From: Betaproteobacteria bacterium Ga0077526 | GTDB taxonomy: Bacteria; Pseudomonadota; Gammaproteobacteria; Burkholderiales; Ga0077523 | DNA: 64,000 nt | Direction of reading: 5' to 3' | Assembly: GCA_001464765.1 (NCBI GenBank) | Contig: LNDV01000027.1 | Span: 1-64,000, forward strand | Notes under the pieces: model-generated | Told to the model about the DNA's origin: nothing | Seen by the model: only the letters and a program-made list of their open reading frames with translations | Databases searched by the model: none | Translations under genes and position numbers: made by a program | Shown here: positions 48,236-57,115 of the stretch, piece by piece | How positions within the stretch are numbered: the stretch's first letter is position 1 | Layout: each line of letters starts with the position of its first letter

Positions 48236-49165
48236 ATGAAGATCGCCATCGTCGGTTGTGGTGCGATGGGTTGCGTCTATGCTGCCCTGCTGGGCAACGC
48301 AGGTCACGAAGTCTGGGCCATCGATACGTGGAAGGAACACATCGCGGCCATCCGGAAGAACGGGCTGCGGCTCGAGGGGGCGTCCGGTGATCGCACCGTG
48401 TCCATGGGAGCGTCCACGAAGGCTGCCGATGCCGGGGTGTGCGATCTCGTCATCATTGCCACCAAGGCCATGCACGTGGAGCCCGCGGCGGAGGCGGCGC
48501 GGGCCATCGTCGGGCCGCAGACCATGGTCCTGTCGATCCAGAACGGCCTTGGCGGTCCGGATACGGCCGCGGCCGTGCTGGGGCGTGAGAAGGTGATGGT
48601 CGGCGTGGTGGGGGGCTTCGGCGCCTCCATGCGCGGTCCCGGGCATGCGCACCACAACGGCTGGGAACTGGTTCGCCTCGGCGAGCTTTCCGGGCCGATC
48701 ACGCCGAGGCTGGAGCAGGTCGCCGAGGTCTGGCGCTCCGGCGGCTTCCGCGTGAAGTGCTTCGATGACATCGATCAGCTGGTCTGGGAGAAGCTCATCT
48801 GCAACGTGACCTTCTCGGGAACCTGCGCGGTGACGGAGCGCACCATCGGCGAGGTGATGGCGGACCCCGACACCTGGAAGATCGCTTCAGGCTGCGGCGT
48901 CGAGGCCTATCGGGTGGCCCGAGCGAAGGGAGTGCGCCTCGACATCGAGGATCCCGTCCGCTACATCCGCGAGTTCGGCGAGAAGATTCCCAACGCGCGA
49001 CCGTCGATGCTGCTCGACCACATGGCCGGCCGCATGTCCGAGATCGACGCGATCAACGGGTCGATACCGCGCGTCGGCACGCAGCTCGGCATTCCCACGC
49101 CGTACAACGACGTGGTGTGCGCGCTGGTGCGGGCGAAGGAACGCCGCATGGGCGTGCGCAAGTAG
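48236..49165 (+). CDS. 2-dehydropantoate 2-reductase-like protein (PanE/ApbA family)
   Basis: The 309-residue protein begins MKIAIVGCGAMGCVYAALL, the NADP-binding motif of ketopantoate reductases, with the conserved lysine regions ATKAMHV and WEKLICNVTFSGTCA and the C-terminal helical domain. PanE reduces ketopantoate to pantoate. With PanB in the same run, pantoate metabolism is suggested, but this family also has members acting on other 2-keto acids. The ribosome-binding site is AGGAGAAA. Confidence 0.85.
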   Translation: MKIAIVGCGAMGCVYAALLGNAGHEVWAIDTWKEHIAAIRKNGLRLEGASGDRTVSMGASTKAADAGVCDLVIIATKAMHVEPAAEAARAIVGPQTMVLSIQNGLGGPDTAAAVLGREKVMVGVVGGFGASMRGPGHAHHNGWELVRLGELSGPITPRLEQVAEVWRSGGFRVKCFDDIDQLVWEKLICNVTFSGTCAVTERTIGEVMADPDTWKIASGCGVEAYRVARAKGVRLDIEDPVRYIREFGEKIPNARPSMLLDHMAGRMSEIDAINGSIPRVGTQLGIPTPYNDVVCALVRAKERRMGVRK

Positions 49166-49174
49166 GTGCCGACC

Positions 49175-49228
49175 GCACGGTGGAGCAGGGGTCGCCGTCG
49201 AACTCGACCCCGCCCCCGATATCCGTGC
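49175..49228. terminator. Nested hairpin between convergent genes
   Basis: GGGGTCG (49188-49194) pairs with CGACCCC (49205-49211), and GCACGG/CCGTGC adds an outer 6-bp stem. It lies between the PanE-like gene and a convergent SDR gene. There is no U tract, so termination is only inferred from position. Confidence 0.4.
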
Positions 49229-49246
49229 CGACGGTCGAAGCCGGGT

Positions 49247-50050
49247 TTACTGCGTGGTCCAGCCGCCGTCGACGAGCAGCGAAGTCCCGGTGACCATCGC
49301 CGCGGACGGTGACGCCAGATACACCGCGGCGGCTGCCACATCCTCGAGACGGGCGAGCTGCCCCATCGGAATGCGGCTCATCACGAACTGCTGCTTCTCC
49401 GGCGTGTTGACCACTCGCCGCACGAGCGGCGTGTCCACGAAAGTGGGTGCGATGCTCACCACGCGGATGCCTTCCGGCGCGAGTTCTACCGCGAGTGCCT
49501 TGGTGAACCCTTCCACCGCGTGCTTGCTCATGCAGTAGATCGTGCGGTTGGGCGAGCCCACGTGGCCCATCTGCGACGACATGTTGATGATCACCGAGTC
49601 TCCGCGCTGCCGGTCCGCCCGTTCGCGGATCTTGCCTACGGCGGCCTGCGCCGCGACGACGATGGCCCGGATGTTGAGGTCGATCATCGTGCCGAGATGC
49701 TCGTCGCTCACCTCGGCGATCGGCTCGGGGAAGTTGGTGCCGGTGTTGTTGACGAGGATGTCGAGTCTCGGCAGTGCCGCCACGTGACGCCGCAGAGCCG
49801 CACTGTCGGTGACATCGCAAACGATCGAGCGGGCCTTGCCGCCGGAAGCGGTGATGTCCGCCACCACCTGGTCGAGGGCTTCAGCACCGCGGGCCAGCAG
49901 AATCACTTCAGCACCGGCCTGCGCCATGGCCGAACCGATGGCGGCGCCGAGCCCGGCGCTGGCGCCGGTGACGAGGGCCACGCGGCCGTCGAGCCGGAAG
50001 CCCGGCATGGTGATCCGCGCGTCCGAGACGGTCTGGGTGTTCGAGGTCAT
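49247..50050 (-). CDS. Short-chain dehydrogenase/reductase
   Basis: The 267-residue protein has the classical SDR motifs TGASAGLG, NNTG (in LVNNTGTNF), the catalytic serine in NMSSQMG and YCMSK. It is a soluble NAD(P)-linked oxidoreductase of unknown substrate. The C-terminal LLVDGGW is typical. It lies 15 bases downstream of an aldo-keto reductase gene and probably shares its transcript. Confidence 0.9.
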   Translation of the reverse strand: MTSNTQTVSDARITMPGFRLDGRVALVTGASAGLGAAIGSAMAQAGAEVILLARGAEALDQVVADITASGGKARSIVCDVTDSAALRRHVAALPRLDILVNNTGTNFPEPIAEVSDEHLGTMIDLNIRAIVVAAQAAVGKIRERADRQRGDSVIINMSSQMGHVGSPNRTIYCMSKHAVEGFTKALAVELAPEGIRVVSIAPTFVDTPLVRRVVNTPEKQQFVMSRIPMGQLARLEDVAAAAVYLASPSAAMVTGTSLLVDGGWTTQ

Positions 50051-50065
50051 CTTTGTCTTCTCCGT

Positions 50066-51046
50066 TCAGCTGAAGCCCAGCACCGGGTGCGGCACATAGG
50101 GGGCCTCGAGGGCTGCGATCTCTTCCGGGGTGAGCTTGACGGACAGGGCGGCAACCGCGTCGTCGAGATGGCTCATCTTCGAGGCGCCGACGATGGGTGC
50201 CGTCACGACGGACTTGTGCAGCACCCAGGCCAGCGCGATCTGGGCGCGAGGCACGCCCCGGGCGGCAGCGAGCGCGGCGACCGCTTCCACCACTTTCCGA
50301 TCGGCGTCCAGCGTCGCCCCGTAGAGCGTTCCCATGAGATCGTCGGTACGGTCGCGTTCGGTCTGCTCGTTCCAGTCGCGCGTGAGCCGGCCGCGGGCCT
50401 GCGGGCTCCAGGGAATGACGCCGATGCCCTGGTCCGCGCAGAACTTGAGCATCTCCCGCTCCTCCTCGCGATAGAGGAGGTTGTAGTAGTTCTGCATCGT
50501 GACGAACTGGGTCCAGCCGTGGGCGCGCGAGGTATAGATGGCCTTGGCGAACTGCCACGCGTACATGGACGAGGCGCCGATGTATCGCGCCTTGCCGGCC
50601 TTCACGATATCGTGCAGCGCTTCGAGGGTTTCCTCGATGGGGGTTTCCGGGTCCCAGCGGTGGATCTGGTACAGATCCACGTAGTCGGTGCCGAGGCGGC
50701 GCAGGCTGTCGTCGATGTCGGCGAACAGCGCCTTGCGCGAAAGTCCGCGGTTGTTTCGGCCCTGCCGGACGGGGAAGAACACCTTGGTGGCCAGCACGAT
50801 TTCGTCGCGCCGGGCAAAGTCCTTCAGGGCGCGCCCCACGATCTCCTCGCTGCTGCCATCGGAGTAGGAGTTGGCCGTATCGAAGAAGTTGATGCCCAGT
50901 TCCAGCGCGCGCTGGATGAACGGACGGCTCGCCGCCTCGTCGAGCGTCCACGGGTGCCGGCCCATGTCCGGGCGACCGTAGGTCATGCACCCCAGGCACA
51001 GGCGCGAGACTTTCATGCCAGTATTGCCGAGTCGAACGTACTCCAT
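50066..51046 (-). CDS. Aldo/keto reductase
   Basis: The 326-residue TIM-barrel protein has the AKR tetrad: Asp and Tyr in FFDTANSYSDGSSE, Lys in LATKVFF and His in YQIHRWD. NADPH-linked carbonyl reduction is expected. The ATG at 51046 (MEYVRLGNTGMKVSRLCLG) is the family start; the frame extending to 51256 would run into the divergent gene. It is upstream of, and likely co-transcribed with, the SDR gene. Confidence 0.9.
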   Translation of the reverse strand: MEYVRLGNTGMKVSRLCLGCMTYGRPDMGRHPWTLDEAASRPFIQRALELGINFFDTANSYSDGSSEEIVGRALKDFARRDEIVLATKVFFPVRQGRNNRGLSRKALFADIDDSLRRLGTDYVDLYQIHRWDPETPIEETLEALHDIVKAGKARYIGASSMYAWQFAKAIYTSRAHGWTQFVTMQNYYNLLYREEEREMLKFCADQGIGVIPWSPQARGRLTRDWNEQTERDRTDDLMGTLYGATLDADRKVVEAVAALAAARGVPRAQIALAWVLHKSVVTAPIVGASKMSHLDDAVAALSVKLTPEEIAALEAPYVPHPVLGFS

Positions 51047-51192
51047 GAGCAAACCCCCCAGGTGGATCGTGAACGTGAGTCGTGAACGAATGCCGGCCGC
51101 GAGGTTACACCGTCGTCCGGTGCGCTGCCTACGTGCCCGGAAACGCGTCGCTCCCGATCCCAGCAACCGCCAATAGAAGCGAACCCCAGCCC

Positions 51193-52230
51193 ATGAATCT
51201 GCCAGCCACCATGCGCGCCGTCGAAGCGCGCGAATCCTCCATCGATTCGCTCTCACTCGTGCAGCGCCCGGTTCCCGTCGCGCGCCGCGGCGAGATCGTC
51301 GTGAAGATCCACGCCGCGAGTCTCAACTACCGCGATCTCGCCATTCTTGCGCAAGGCTATCTCCCGACGTTGCCGATGCCCTACGTGCCCGCCTCCGATG
51401 CCGCGGGTGTCGTCGTCGCGGTGGGCGAGGAGGTGACTCGTTTTCGCGAGGGAGACCGGGTCATGCCCCTGTACACGCAGGGCTGGCACGATGGTAAGCC
51501 CACGCTCGAGCAGCGGACGCGCCGTACGCTCGGGGCGCCGCTGTCCGGCGTGCTTCAGGAGTACGTAGCCGTGCCGGCGGAAGACGCCGTCGCCACGCCG
51601 ACCCAGTTGTCCGATCGTGAGGCCGCGACGTTGCCGATCGCGGCGCTGACCGCGTGGTCCACGCTGCAGGAGGGAGACGTGAAACCCGGTGACACGGTCC
51701 TCGTCCAGGGAACCGGCGGCGTCGCGATCTTCGCGCTGCAGTTCGCGAGGCTCGCGGGCGCCACCGTGATCGTGATTTCCTCCAGCGACGAGAAGCTCGC
51801 GCGCGCCAGGGCGCTGGGCGCAGACGTGGGCATAAACTACCGCACGAACCCCGACTGGGACGTCGCCGTGAAGGCCGCGACCGGCGGCCGCGGCGTCGAC
51901 ATCGTCGTGGAGACGGCCGGTGCGACCCTGGCCAAGTCGCTCGCGTGCACGGCCTTCGGCGGATTCGTTGGCGTCGTGGGGTTCGTGGCCGGCCGGGACG
52001 CCATGGTGCCGATCCGTTCGCTGATCGGGCCCATGATTCGCGTCCAGGGCATTGCCACCGGATCGCGAACCCGCTTCGAGGCGATGAACCGCGCCATCGG
52101 CACCCACGGGCTCGAGCCCGTCATCGACCGCGTCTACCCGCTGGCGCAGTCGGCGGAGGCGTTCCGGCAACTCGAAAGCGGTGCCCAGTTCGGGAAGATC
52201 GTGATTGATGTGGCGGGAGCGGACGCGTGA
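51193..52230 (+). CDS. Zinc-independent MDR oxidoreductase (quinone reductase-like)
   Basis: The 345-residue protein has the GroES-like domain and a Rossmann motif VQGTGGVAIFALQFAR, with NYRTNPDWD and GGRGVDIVVETAG shared with the gene at 29569. No catalytic zinc cysteines are seen. It should reduce an activated double bond or quinone with NADPH. The start at 51193 gives MNLPATMRAVEARE. The stop overlaps the GTG start of the next gene, indicating an operon of three genes. Confidence 0.88.
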   Translation: MNLPATMRAVEARESSIDSLSLVQRPVPVARRGEIVVKIHAASLNYRDLAILAQGYLPTLPMPYVPASDAAGVVVAVGEEVTRFREGDRVMPLYTQGWHDGKPTLEQRTRRTLGAPLSGVLQEYVAVPAEDAVATPTQLSDREAATLPIAALTAWSTLQEGDVKPGDTVLVQGTGGVAIFALQFARLAGATVIVISSSDEKLARARALGADVGINYRTNPDWDVAVKAATGGRGVDIVVETAGATLAKSLACTAFGGFVGVVGFVAGRDAMVPIRSLIGPMIRVQGIATGSRTRFEAMNRAIGTHGLEPVIDRVYPLAQSAEAFRQLESGAQFGKIVIDVAGADA

Positions 52231-53210
52231 TCCGCCTGGCCGTTCTCGACGACTGGCAGGGCGTGGCCCGCAGCATCGTGTCGTGGCAGCCGCTCGAGGG
52301 CCGCGCGGAGATCGTCTTCTTCGACGGTGCCTTCGAGAGCGAGGACGATGCCGCGCTGGCGCTCGCGCCGTTCGACATTGTGCTGGCGATGCGGGAGCGC
52401 ACGGCCTTTCCGGCGACGCTGATCGACCGCCTGCCGCGCCTGAAGATGATCGCGCTCACCGGTGCGCGTTCCTGGACGCTCGACGCTGCAGCCTGCACGG
52501 CGCGCGGCATCGTCGTGAGTCGCACCGGCGGCGAACGCGCGGTGAGCGCCACGGCCGAACTCGCGCTGGGCCTTCTGCTCGCGGCTGCCCGAGCGATCCC
52601 GTTGGCGGACGCGTCGATGCGCGATGGACGGTTTCAGCAGGGCGTGCCGGCCGGCGTGATCCTCGAAGGCCGGACGCTAGGGGTGATCGGCCTCGGCAAG
52701 ATCGGTTCGCGCGTGGCGCGCTACGGTCAGGCGCTCGGCATGGAGGTGCTGGCCTGGAGCCAGAACATGACCGAGGAGGCTGCGGCTGCGGCAGGCGCCA
52801 AGCGTGTCGAGCGGGACGAGCTGCTCGCGCGGTCGGATGCCGTGACCCTGCATGTGGTGCTCTCCGAGCGCACTCGCGGCATCCTCGGTGCACGCGAACT
52901 CGCCCTCATGAAGCCCGGGGCGGTCCTTGTGAACACGTCGCGCGGCCCGCTCGTCGACGAAGCCGCCCTGATCGACGCATTGCGCGAGGAGCGCATCGTG
53001 GCGGGGCTGGATGTGTTCGATCGCGAGCCGCTCCCCGCCGATCATCCGCTGCGAACCCTGCCCGGGGCGGTGCTCACGCCGCACCAGGGCTATGGCGTGC
53101 GCGAGGTGTATGCGCAGTTCTTCGCGGAGTCCGTCGAGAACGTGGTGGCCTTCCTCGACGGCAAGCCTGCCCGCCTGCTCAACCCGGAAGTGCTGGGGCG
53201 TACCGGATGA
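52227..53210 (+). CDS. D-2-hydroxyacid dehydrogenase
   Basis: The 327-residue protein has the NAD motif GVIGLGKIGSRVA and the catalytic triad of the family: Arg in NTSRGPL, Glu in DREPLPADHP and His in TPHQGYG. It interconverts 2-keto and D-2-hydroxy acids, such as glyoxylate/hydroxypyruvate or phosphoglycerate relatives. A GTG start overlaps the preceding stop (GTGA), and its own stop overlaps tatD by 4 bases. Confidence 0.9.
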   Translation: MIRLAVLDDWQGVARSIVSWQPLEGRAEIVFFDGAFESEDDAALALAPFDIVLAMRERTAFPATLIDRLPRLKMIALTGARSWTLDAAACTARGIVVSRTGGERAVSATAELALGLLLAAARAIPLADASMRDGRFQQGVPAGVILEGRTLGVIGLGKIGSRVARYGQALGMEVLAWSQNMTEEAAAAAGAKRVERDELLARSDAVTLHVVLSERTRGILGARELALMKPGAVLVNTSRGPLVDEAALIDALREERIVAGLDVFDREPLPADHPLRTLPGAVLTPHQGYGVREVYAQFFAESVENVVAFLDGKPARLLNPEVLGRTG

Positions 53211-53995
53211 AAGGTCTCATCGATATTGGTGCCAATCTCTCGCACGAGAGCTTCCGGCACGACGTGGAGGAAGTGAAGGCACGCGCGCATGCGGCGGGTG
53301 TCGACACGATGATCGTGACCGGCACCAGCGTCGAGGGCAGTCGTGCGGCCATCGCCGTGGCAGAGGGGCGCGCGCCGGCTCTCTACGCGACAGTGGGTGT
53401 GCATCCTCACGACTCCGAAGGATTCGACGACGCTGCGCTCCGCGTCCTCGAAGAGCTTGCGCAGTCGCCATCCGTGCGCGCGCTGGGCGAATGCGGCCTC
53501 GACTACAACCGGGACTATTCGCCGCGCGAGGCGCAGCGCGCGGCGTTCGAGGCGCAACTGGAACTCGCGACCCGCATGCCGCTCCCCGTGTTCCTGCACG
53601 AGCGCGACGCCGCCGATGACATGGTCGCGATGCTCAGGGACTATCGGGACCGGATGGCCGATGGCGTGATCCATTGCTTCACGGGCACCCGCGAGTCGTT
53701 GTTCCGGTATCTCGACATGGGGCTGTACGTCGGCATGACTGGTTGGATCTGCGACGAACGACGCGGCACGCATCTGCGCGAGTTCGTGGGAGCGATCCCG
53801 AGGGACCGTCTCATGGTGGAAACCGACGCGCCCTATCTGCTCCCACGGACCATCCGGCCGATGCCGAAGCACCGGCGCAACGAGCCCTGCTTTCTGCCCT
53901 ACGTGGTCGAGACGATCGCCGAGGCCACCGGGCGTGCGCCGGAAGATGTGGCGCGAGAAACGGCGGACACCGCAAGGCGGTTTTTCCGGTTGTGA
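53207..53995 (+). CDS. TatD-family metal-dependent hydrolase
   Basis: The 262-residue TIM-barrel protein has ECGLDYNRDYS, FLHERDA, HCFTGT and ETDAPYLLP, all TatD/YcfH markers with their metal-binding His, Glu and Asp. The first strand reads DIGANLSH where many relatives have DxHxH, so one metal ligand pattern differs, as in E. coli TatD itself. Family members act as 3'-5' DNA/RNA exonucleases or D-aminoacyl hydrolases. The ATGA overlap ties it to the 2-hydroxyacid dehydrogenase gene. Confidence 0.88.
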   Translation: MKGLIDIGANLSHESFRHDVEEVKARAHAAGVDTMIVTGTSVEGSRAAIAVAEGRAPALYATVGVHPHDSEGFDDAALRVLEELAQSPSVRALGECGLDYNRDYSPREAQRAAFEAQLELATRMPLPVFLHERDAADDMVAMLRDYRDRMADGVIHCFTGTRESLFRYLDMGLYVGMTGWICDERRGTHLREFVGAIPRDRLMVETDAPYLLPRTIRPMPKHRRNEPCFLPYVVETIAEATGRAPEDVARETADTARRFFRL

Positions 53996-54044
53996 TTTCC
54001 CGCATGTCACCGGACATGCACAGATGCCAGGAGAGGGGACGGAC

Positions 54045-54815
54045 ATGAGCAAGCAGGGAAAGGTGTGCATCGTCACGGGCGGCGGCACGGGGACCGGTGC
54101 GGCCTGCGCGCGGCAGCTCGCGGCGCGCGGCTGGAACGTGGTCGTGAACTACAGTCGCAGCGCCGACGACGCGGAAGTCACGGCGGCGGCCTGTCGCGAA
54201 GCGGGCGGCGATGCCATCACGTTCATGGGCTCGGTGGCCGACGATGCCGCGTGCCGGGCCATGGCGGCAGCCGCGCAGGAGAAATGGGGGCGGATCGACG
54301 CTCTCGTGAACAGTGCCGGCATCACACGCTTCGCCCATGCGGCAAAGCTCGAGGCGCTCGACGCCGCGGACTTCCAGGATCTCTACTCGATCAATGTGAT
54401 CGGGGCCTACCAGATGATCCGCGCATGCGTACCGGCGATGAAGGCCGTGGGGGCCGGGGCCGTCGTGAACGTGTCGTCCATCGCCGGCATCATGGGACTT
54501 GGGTCATCCGTGGCCTACGTCGCTTCAAAGGGGGCGCTGAATGCGATGACGCTGTCGCTCGCCCGTGCGCTGGCACCGCAGATCCGCGTGAACGCGGTCT
54601 GCCCGGGCCTCATCGAGACGCGCTGGCATACCGCGCGTTTCAATGCGGAGGAGTACGCCAAGTTCAAGAAGGGCTACGAGGACACGGTGCCGCTGGCGAC
54701 CACGGCATCCGCCGACGATGTCGCCGACGCCGTGGTGTGGCTGATCGAAGGGGCGCGTGTCGTCACCGGCGAACTCATGCAGGTGGACAGCGGCAAGCAC
54801 CTGGGGAAGTTCTGA
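54045..54815 (+). CDS. Short-chain dehydrogenase/reductase
   Basis: The 256-residue protein has TGGGTGTGAACA, NSAG, a catalytic serine in NVSSIAG and YVASKGAL. It resembles FabG-type NADP reductases, but the substrate is not evident. The ATG at 54045 has AGGAGAGGGG upstream; a longer frame into tatD was rejected. It ends 8 bases before a convergent secreted-protein gene. Confidence 0.9.
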   Translation: MSKQGKVCIVTGGGTGTGAACARQLAARGWNVVVNYSRSADDAEVTAAACREAGGDAITFMGSVADDAACRAMAAAAQEKWGRIDALVNSAGITRFAHAAKLEALDAADFQDLYSINVIGAYQMIRACVPAMKAVGAGAVVNVSSIAGIMGLGSSVAYVASKGALNAMTLSLARALAPQIRVNAVCPGLIETRWHTARFNAEEYAKFKKGYEDTVPLATTASADDVADAVVWLIEGARVVTGELMQVDSGKHLGKF

Positions 54816-54823
54816 CCCCCCGC

Positions 54824-55531
54824 TTACTGGCAAACGCCCATGGCGTAAACCGCCGAGCCATACTTGATCTCCGTGATGCGGCCGCCGGTCACGAAGTGCA
54901 CATGTGCCAGTTCGTCGCTGCCGTCGTCCCAGCGGATGCGGATCGGCGCGCCGACCTGGGCGCCGGTGACCTGGTAGGTGCCGCCCGGGCCGTCGCCTGC
55001 GCCATAGGCGCCCGCGGCGCCGGTGCTGTTTCCGCCTGAATCCCGGTACTGCGCGCTGAAGCTCGATTCGGAGCCGGTGGAGAAGCGCCCGTTGCCGTCG
55101 AAGAAGGCTTTCCTCGTGGAGGAGTAGCTGCTCCCGCCGCCGCTGGACCCCGAGTACGAGCAAAGCAGTCCCCGCAGGAGGGCGTTCGCCGCCCCGCCGG
55201 CCGGCGCTTTCGCCTGTGGCTGCGCTCCCCCGGCCTTCAGACAGGCGATGGCGTCGCCTTCCGGGGTCGTGATGTCCAGCCGGTCGCCCTTTTGCACGAA
55301 CGCATAGTTGACCGGCAGGCCGTCCTGGATCACCTGGATGGCCGTCCCGAGAATCCGGTACGCCATCTGCACGCCGCCGTAGGTAAGCGTGCGCGTGCTC
55401 ACGAAATCCAGGATCGCCGGGCCCTCCGGGGACTGGCAGTCGTAGGCGCCGGACAGGCGGGTTCCCTGCTGTGCCTGGGCGGAGGTGGCGAGGATGAGCG
55501 AGGCTAGGGCGACGAGGGGCGGCAGACGCAT
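54824..55531 (-). CDS. Secreted Gly/Ser-rich protein of unknown function
   Basis: I do not recognise this 235-residue protein. It has a Sec signal peptide (MRLPPLVALASLILATSAQA), a first half with single cysteines in YDCQS, IACLK and a second half rich in Gly and Ser (SYSGSSGGGSSYSST) ending with VYAMGVCQ. A GGAGGT ribosome-binding site fixes the ATG at 55531. It is divergent from the PHA depolymerase with 94 bases between the starts, so joint regulation is possible. Confidence 0.75.
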   Translation of the reverse strand: MRLPPLVALASLILATSAQAQQGTRLSGAYDCQSPEGPAILDFVSTRTLTYGGVQMAYRILGTAIQVIQDGLPVNYAFVQKGDRLDITTPEGDAIACLKAGGAQPQAKAPAGGAANALLRGLLCSYSGSSGGGSSYSSTRKAFFDGNGRFSTGSESSFSAQYRDSGGNSTGAAGAYGAGDGPGGTYQVTGAQVGAPIRIRWDDGSDELAHVHFVTGGRITEIKYGSAVYAMGVCQ

Positions 55532-55625
55532 GGGACCTCCGGGCTGGGGACGGCGGCAAGTCTCGCCGTGAACCGCATGCGGTGCAAGCATCCGGGCGGC
55601 GGCCCGATGGGCGTACGATGCCGTC

Positions 55626-57077
55626 ATGATCCGCACACTCCTGCTCTCCGTCCTGCTGTCCGCTGTGGGCTTCGCCCATGGCACCGAACGCCTTCCGGCC
55701 CTCGGGGCCGATCTGGCGCAGACCACCGTGTCCGGTCTTTCCTCGGGCGCGTACATGGCCGTGCAGTTCCACCTGGCGCATTCGAAGGTGGTGCGCGGGG
55801 TCGGTGTCGTGGCGGGCGGGCCCTGGTACTGCGCGGAGGGCAGCGCGACACGGGCTGTCGGCGAGTGCATGAAGGGCGCGCCCGATATCGCACCGCTCGT
55901 CGAGGCCGCACGCCGGGCGGCGGATCACGGCGACATCGACCCGATCGCGGGGCTCGGTCCGGCAAGGGTGTGGATGTTTTCGGGATACAACGACGGCGTG
56001 GTGAAGCGCAGCGCAGCGGAACGGCTGAGGGACTTCTACCGGCTGCTGGCGCCCGAGTCGGAGCGCTTCCTGCGGTACGACCTTCCGGCAGGGCATGCCA
56101 TGGTCACCGAGACGTCCGGCGCCGCTTGCGCGCTCACCGGGGGGCAGTTCATCACGGACTGCGACTACGACGCCGCGGGCAGCCTACTGCAGTTTCTGCT
56201 CGGCCGTCTGCGGGCGCCGGCTGCCGCGCCCTCGGGGCGTCTGTTCGCCTTCGACCAGAACGAGTTCGCCCCGGGCGGGCTGAGGAGTCTCGCTCTTGCC
56301 GACTTGGGCTACGCCTACGTGCCGGCCGACTGCGCTCGCGGCGCCCGATGCCGCGTGCACGTGGCATTGCACGGCTGCAATCAATCCGTCGAGGCGGTGG
56401 GCGAAGCCTTCGTGCGCCATGCCGGCTACAACCGCTGGGCGGACAACAACCGGATCATCGTCCTGTACCCGCAGGCCCGCGCCACCTGGGGGATGCCCTG
56501 GAATCCCTACGGTTGCTGGGACTGGTGGGGTTACACGGGCGAGGCGTACGCGACGAAACGTGCGCCTCAGATCGTGGCAATCCGCGGAATGGTCGATCGG
56601 CTGGCGTCCGGTGCCGCAGCCGCCCCGTCACCTTCCCCGTCCGCGGTGACACCGGCAGTGATCGACGTCACCTCGAATGCCGTCGCCATCGCCTGGCCCG
56701 CCATCGATGGCGCCATGAGCGTGGCTTTGGCGGGAGATGCCGGGCCGGTGGCGGACAAGCGCGTTGCCGGCAACACTCGCAGCATCGCGTTCTCGGGCCT
56801 GGAGGCCGGCCGCAACTATCGGGCCGCGCTGCGCCACCGCGACGCGGCGGGCAACGAGACGCAGGTGGACCTCCCGTTCCGGACGCCACCGGAGCCACGC
56901 CCCTGCGACCCGTGGTTCGGCACCAACGTCGACCACGTGTCCGGGGGGCGCGCCTACGTCATGTGGGGTCGTGCTTACACCGTCGGCACGAACCAGGATC
57001 TCGGGTGGTGGAACATCTTCACCACCCATACCCTGCACCGCGTGTCAGGAGGCTTTGCATCGGGCCCCTGCGGCTGA
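55626..57077 (+). CDS. Secreted PHA (poly-3-hydroxybutyrate) depolymerase, type 2
   Basis: The 483-residue protein has a signal peptide (about 1-19) and a lipase box close to the N terminus (GLSSG, nucleophile Ser39), with Asp123 (YNDG) and His157 (PAGHAMV) completing the triad. This spacing matches the circularly permuted type-2 depolymerase of Penicillium funiculosum (Ser39, Asp121, His155). A Pro/Ser linker and fibronectin-III-like segment (about 335-430) and a Trp/Tyr-rich C-terminal domain follow. It should degrade extracellular short-chain polyhydroxyalkanoate. Confidence 0.85.
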   Translation: MIRTLLLSVLLSAVGFAHGTERLPALGADLAQTTVSGLSSGAYMAVQFHLAHSKVVRGVGVVAGGPWYCAEGSATRAVGECMKGAPDIAPLVEAARRAADHGDIDPIAGLGPARVWMFSGYNDGVVKRSAAERLRDFYRLLAPESERFLRYDLPAGHAMVTETSGAACALTGGQFITDCDYDAAGSLLQFLLGRLRAPAAAPSGRLFAFDQNEFAPGGLRSLALADLGYAYVPADCARGARCRVHVALHGCNQSVEAVGEAFVRHAGYNRWADNNRIIVLYPQARATWGMPWNPYGCWDWWGYTGEAYATKRAPQIVAIRGMVDRLASGAAAAPSPSPSAVTPAVIDVTSNAVAIAWPAIDGAMSVALAGDAGPVADKRVAGNTRSIAFSGLEAGRNYRAALRHRDAAGNETQVDLPFRTPPEPRPCDPWFGTNVDHVSGGRAYVMWGRAYTVGTNQDLGWWNIFTTHTLHRVSGGFASGPCG

Positions 57078-57088
57078 AAGCCCCCCCC

Positions 57089-57108
57089 GGGCCGCCTGAC
57101 GGCGGCCC
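57089..57108. terminator. Hairpin between convergent genes
   Basis: GGGCCGCC and GGCGGCCC form a perfect 8-bp stem with a TGAC loop between the depolymerase gene and a convergent gene. A C-rich run precedes it on the + strand. No U tract is present, so it is inferred mainly from symmetry and position. Confidence 0.6.
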
Positions 57109-57115
57109 ACGGGTC

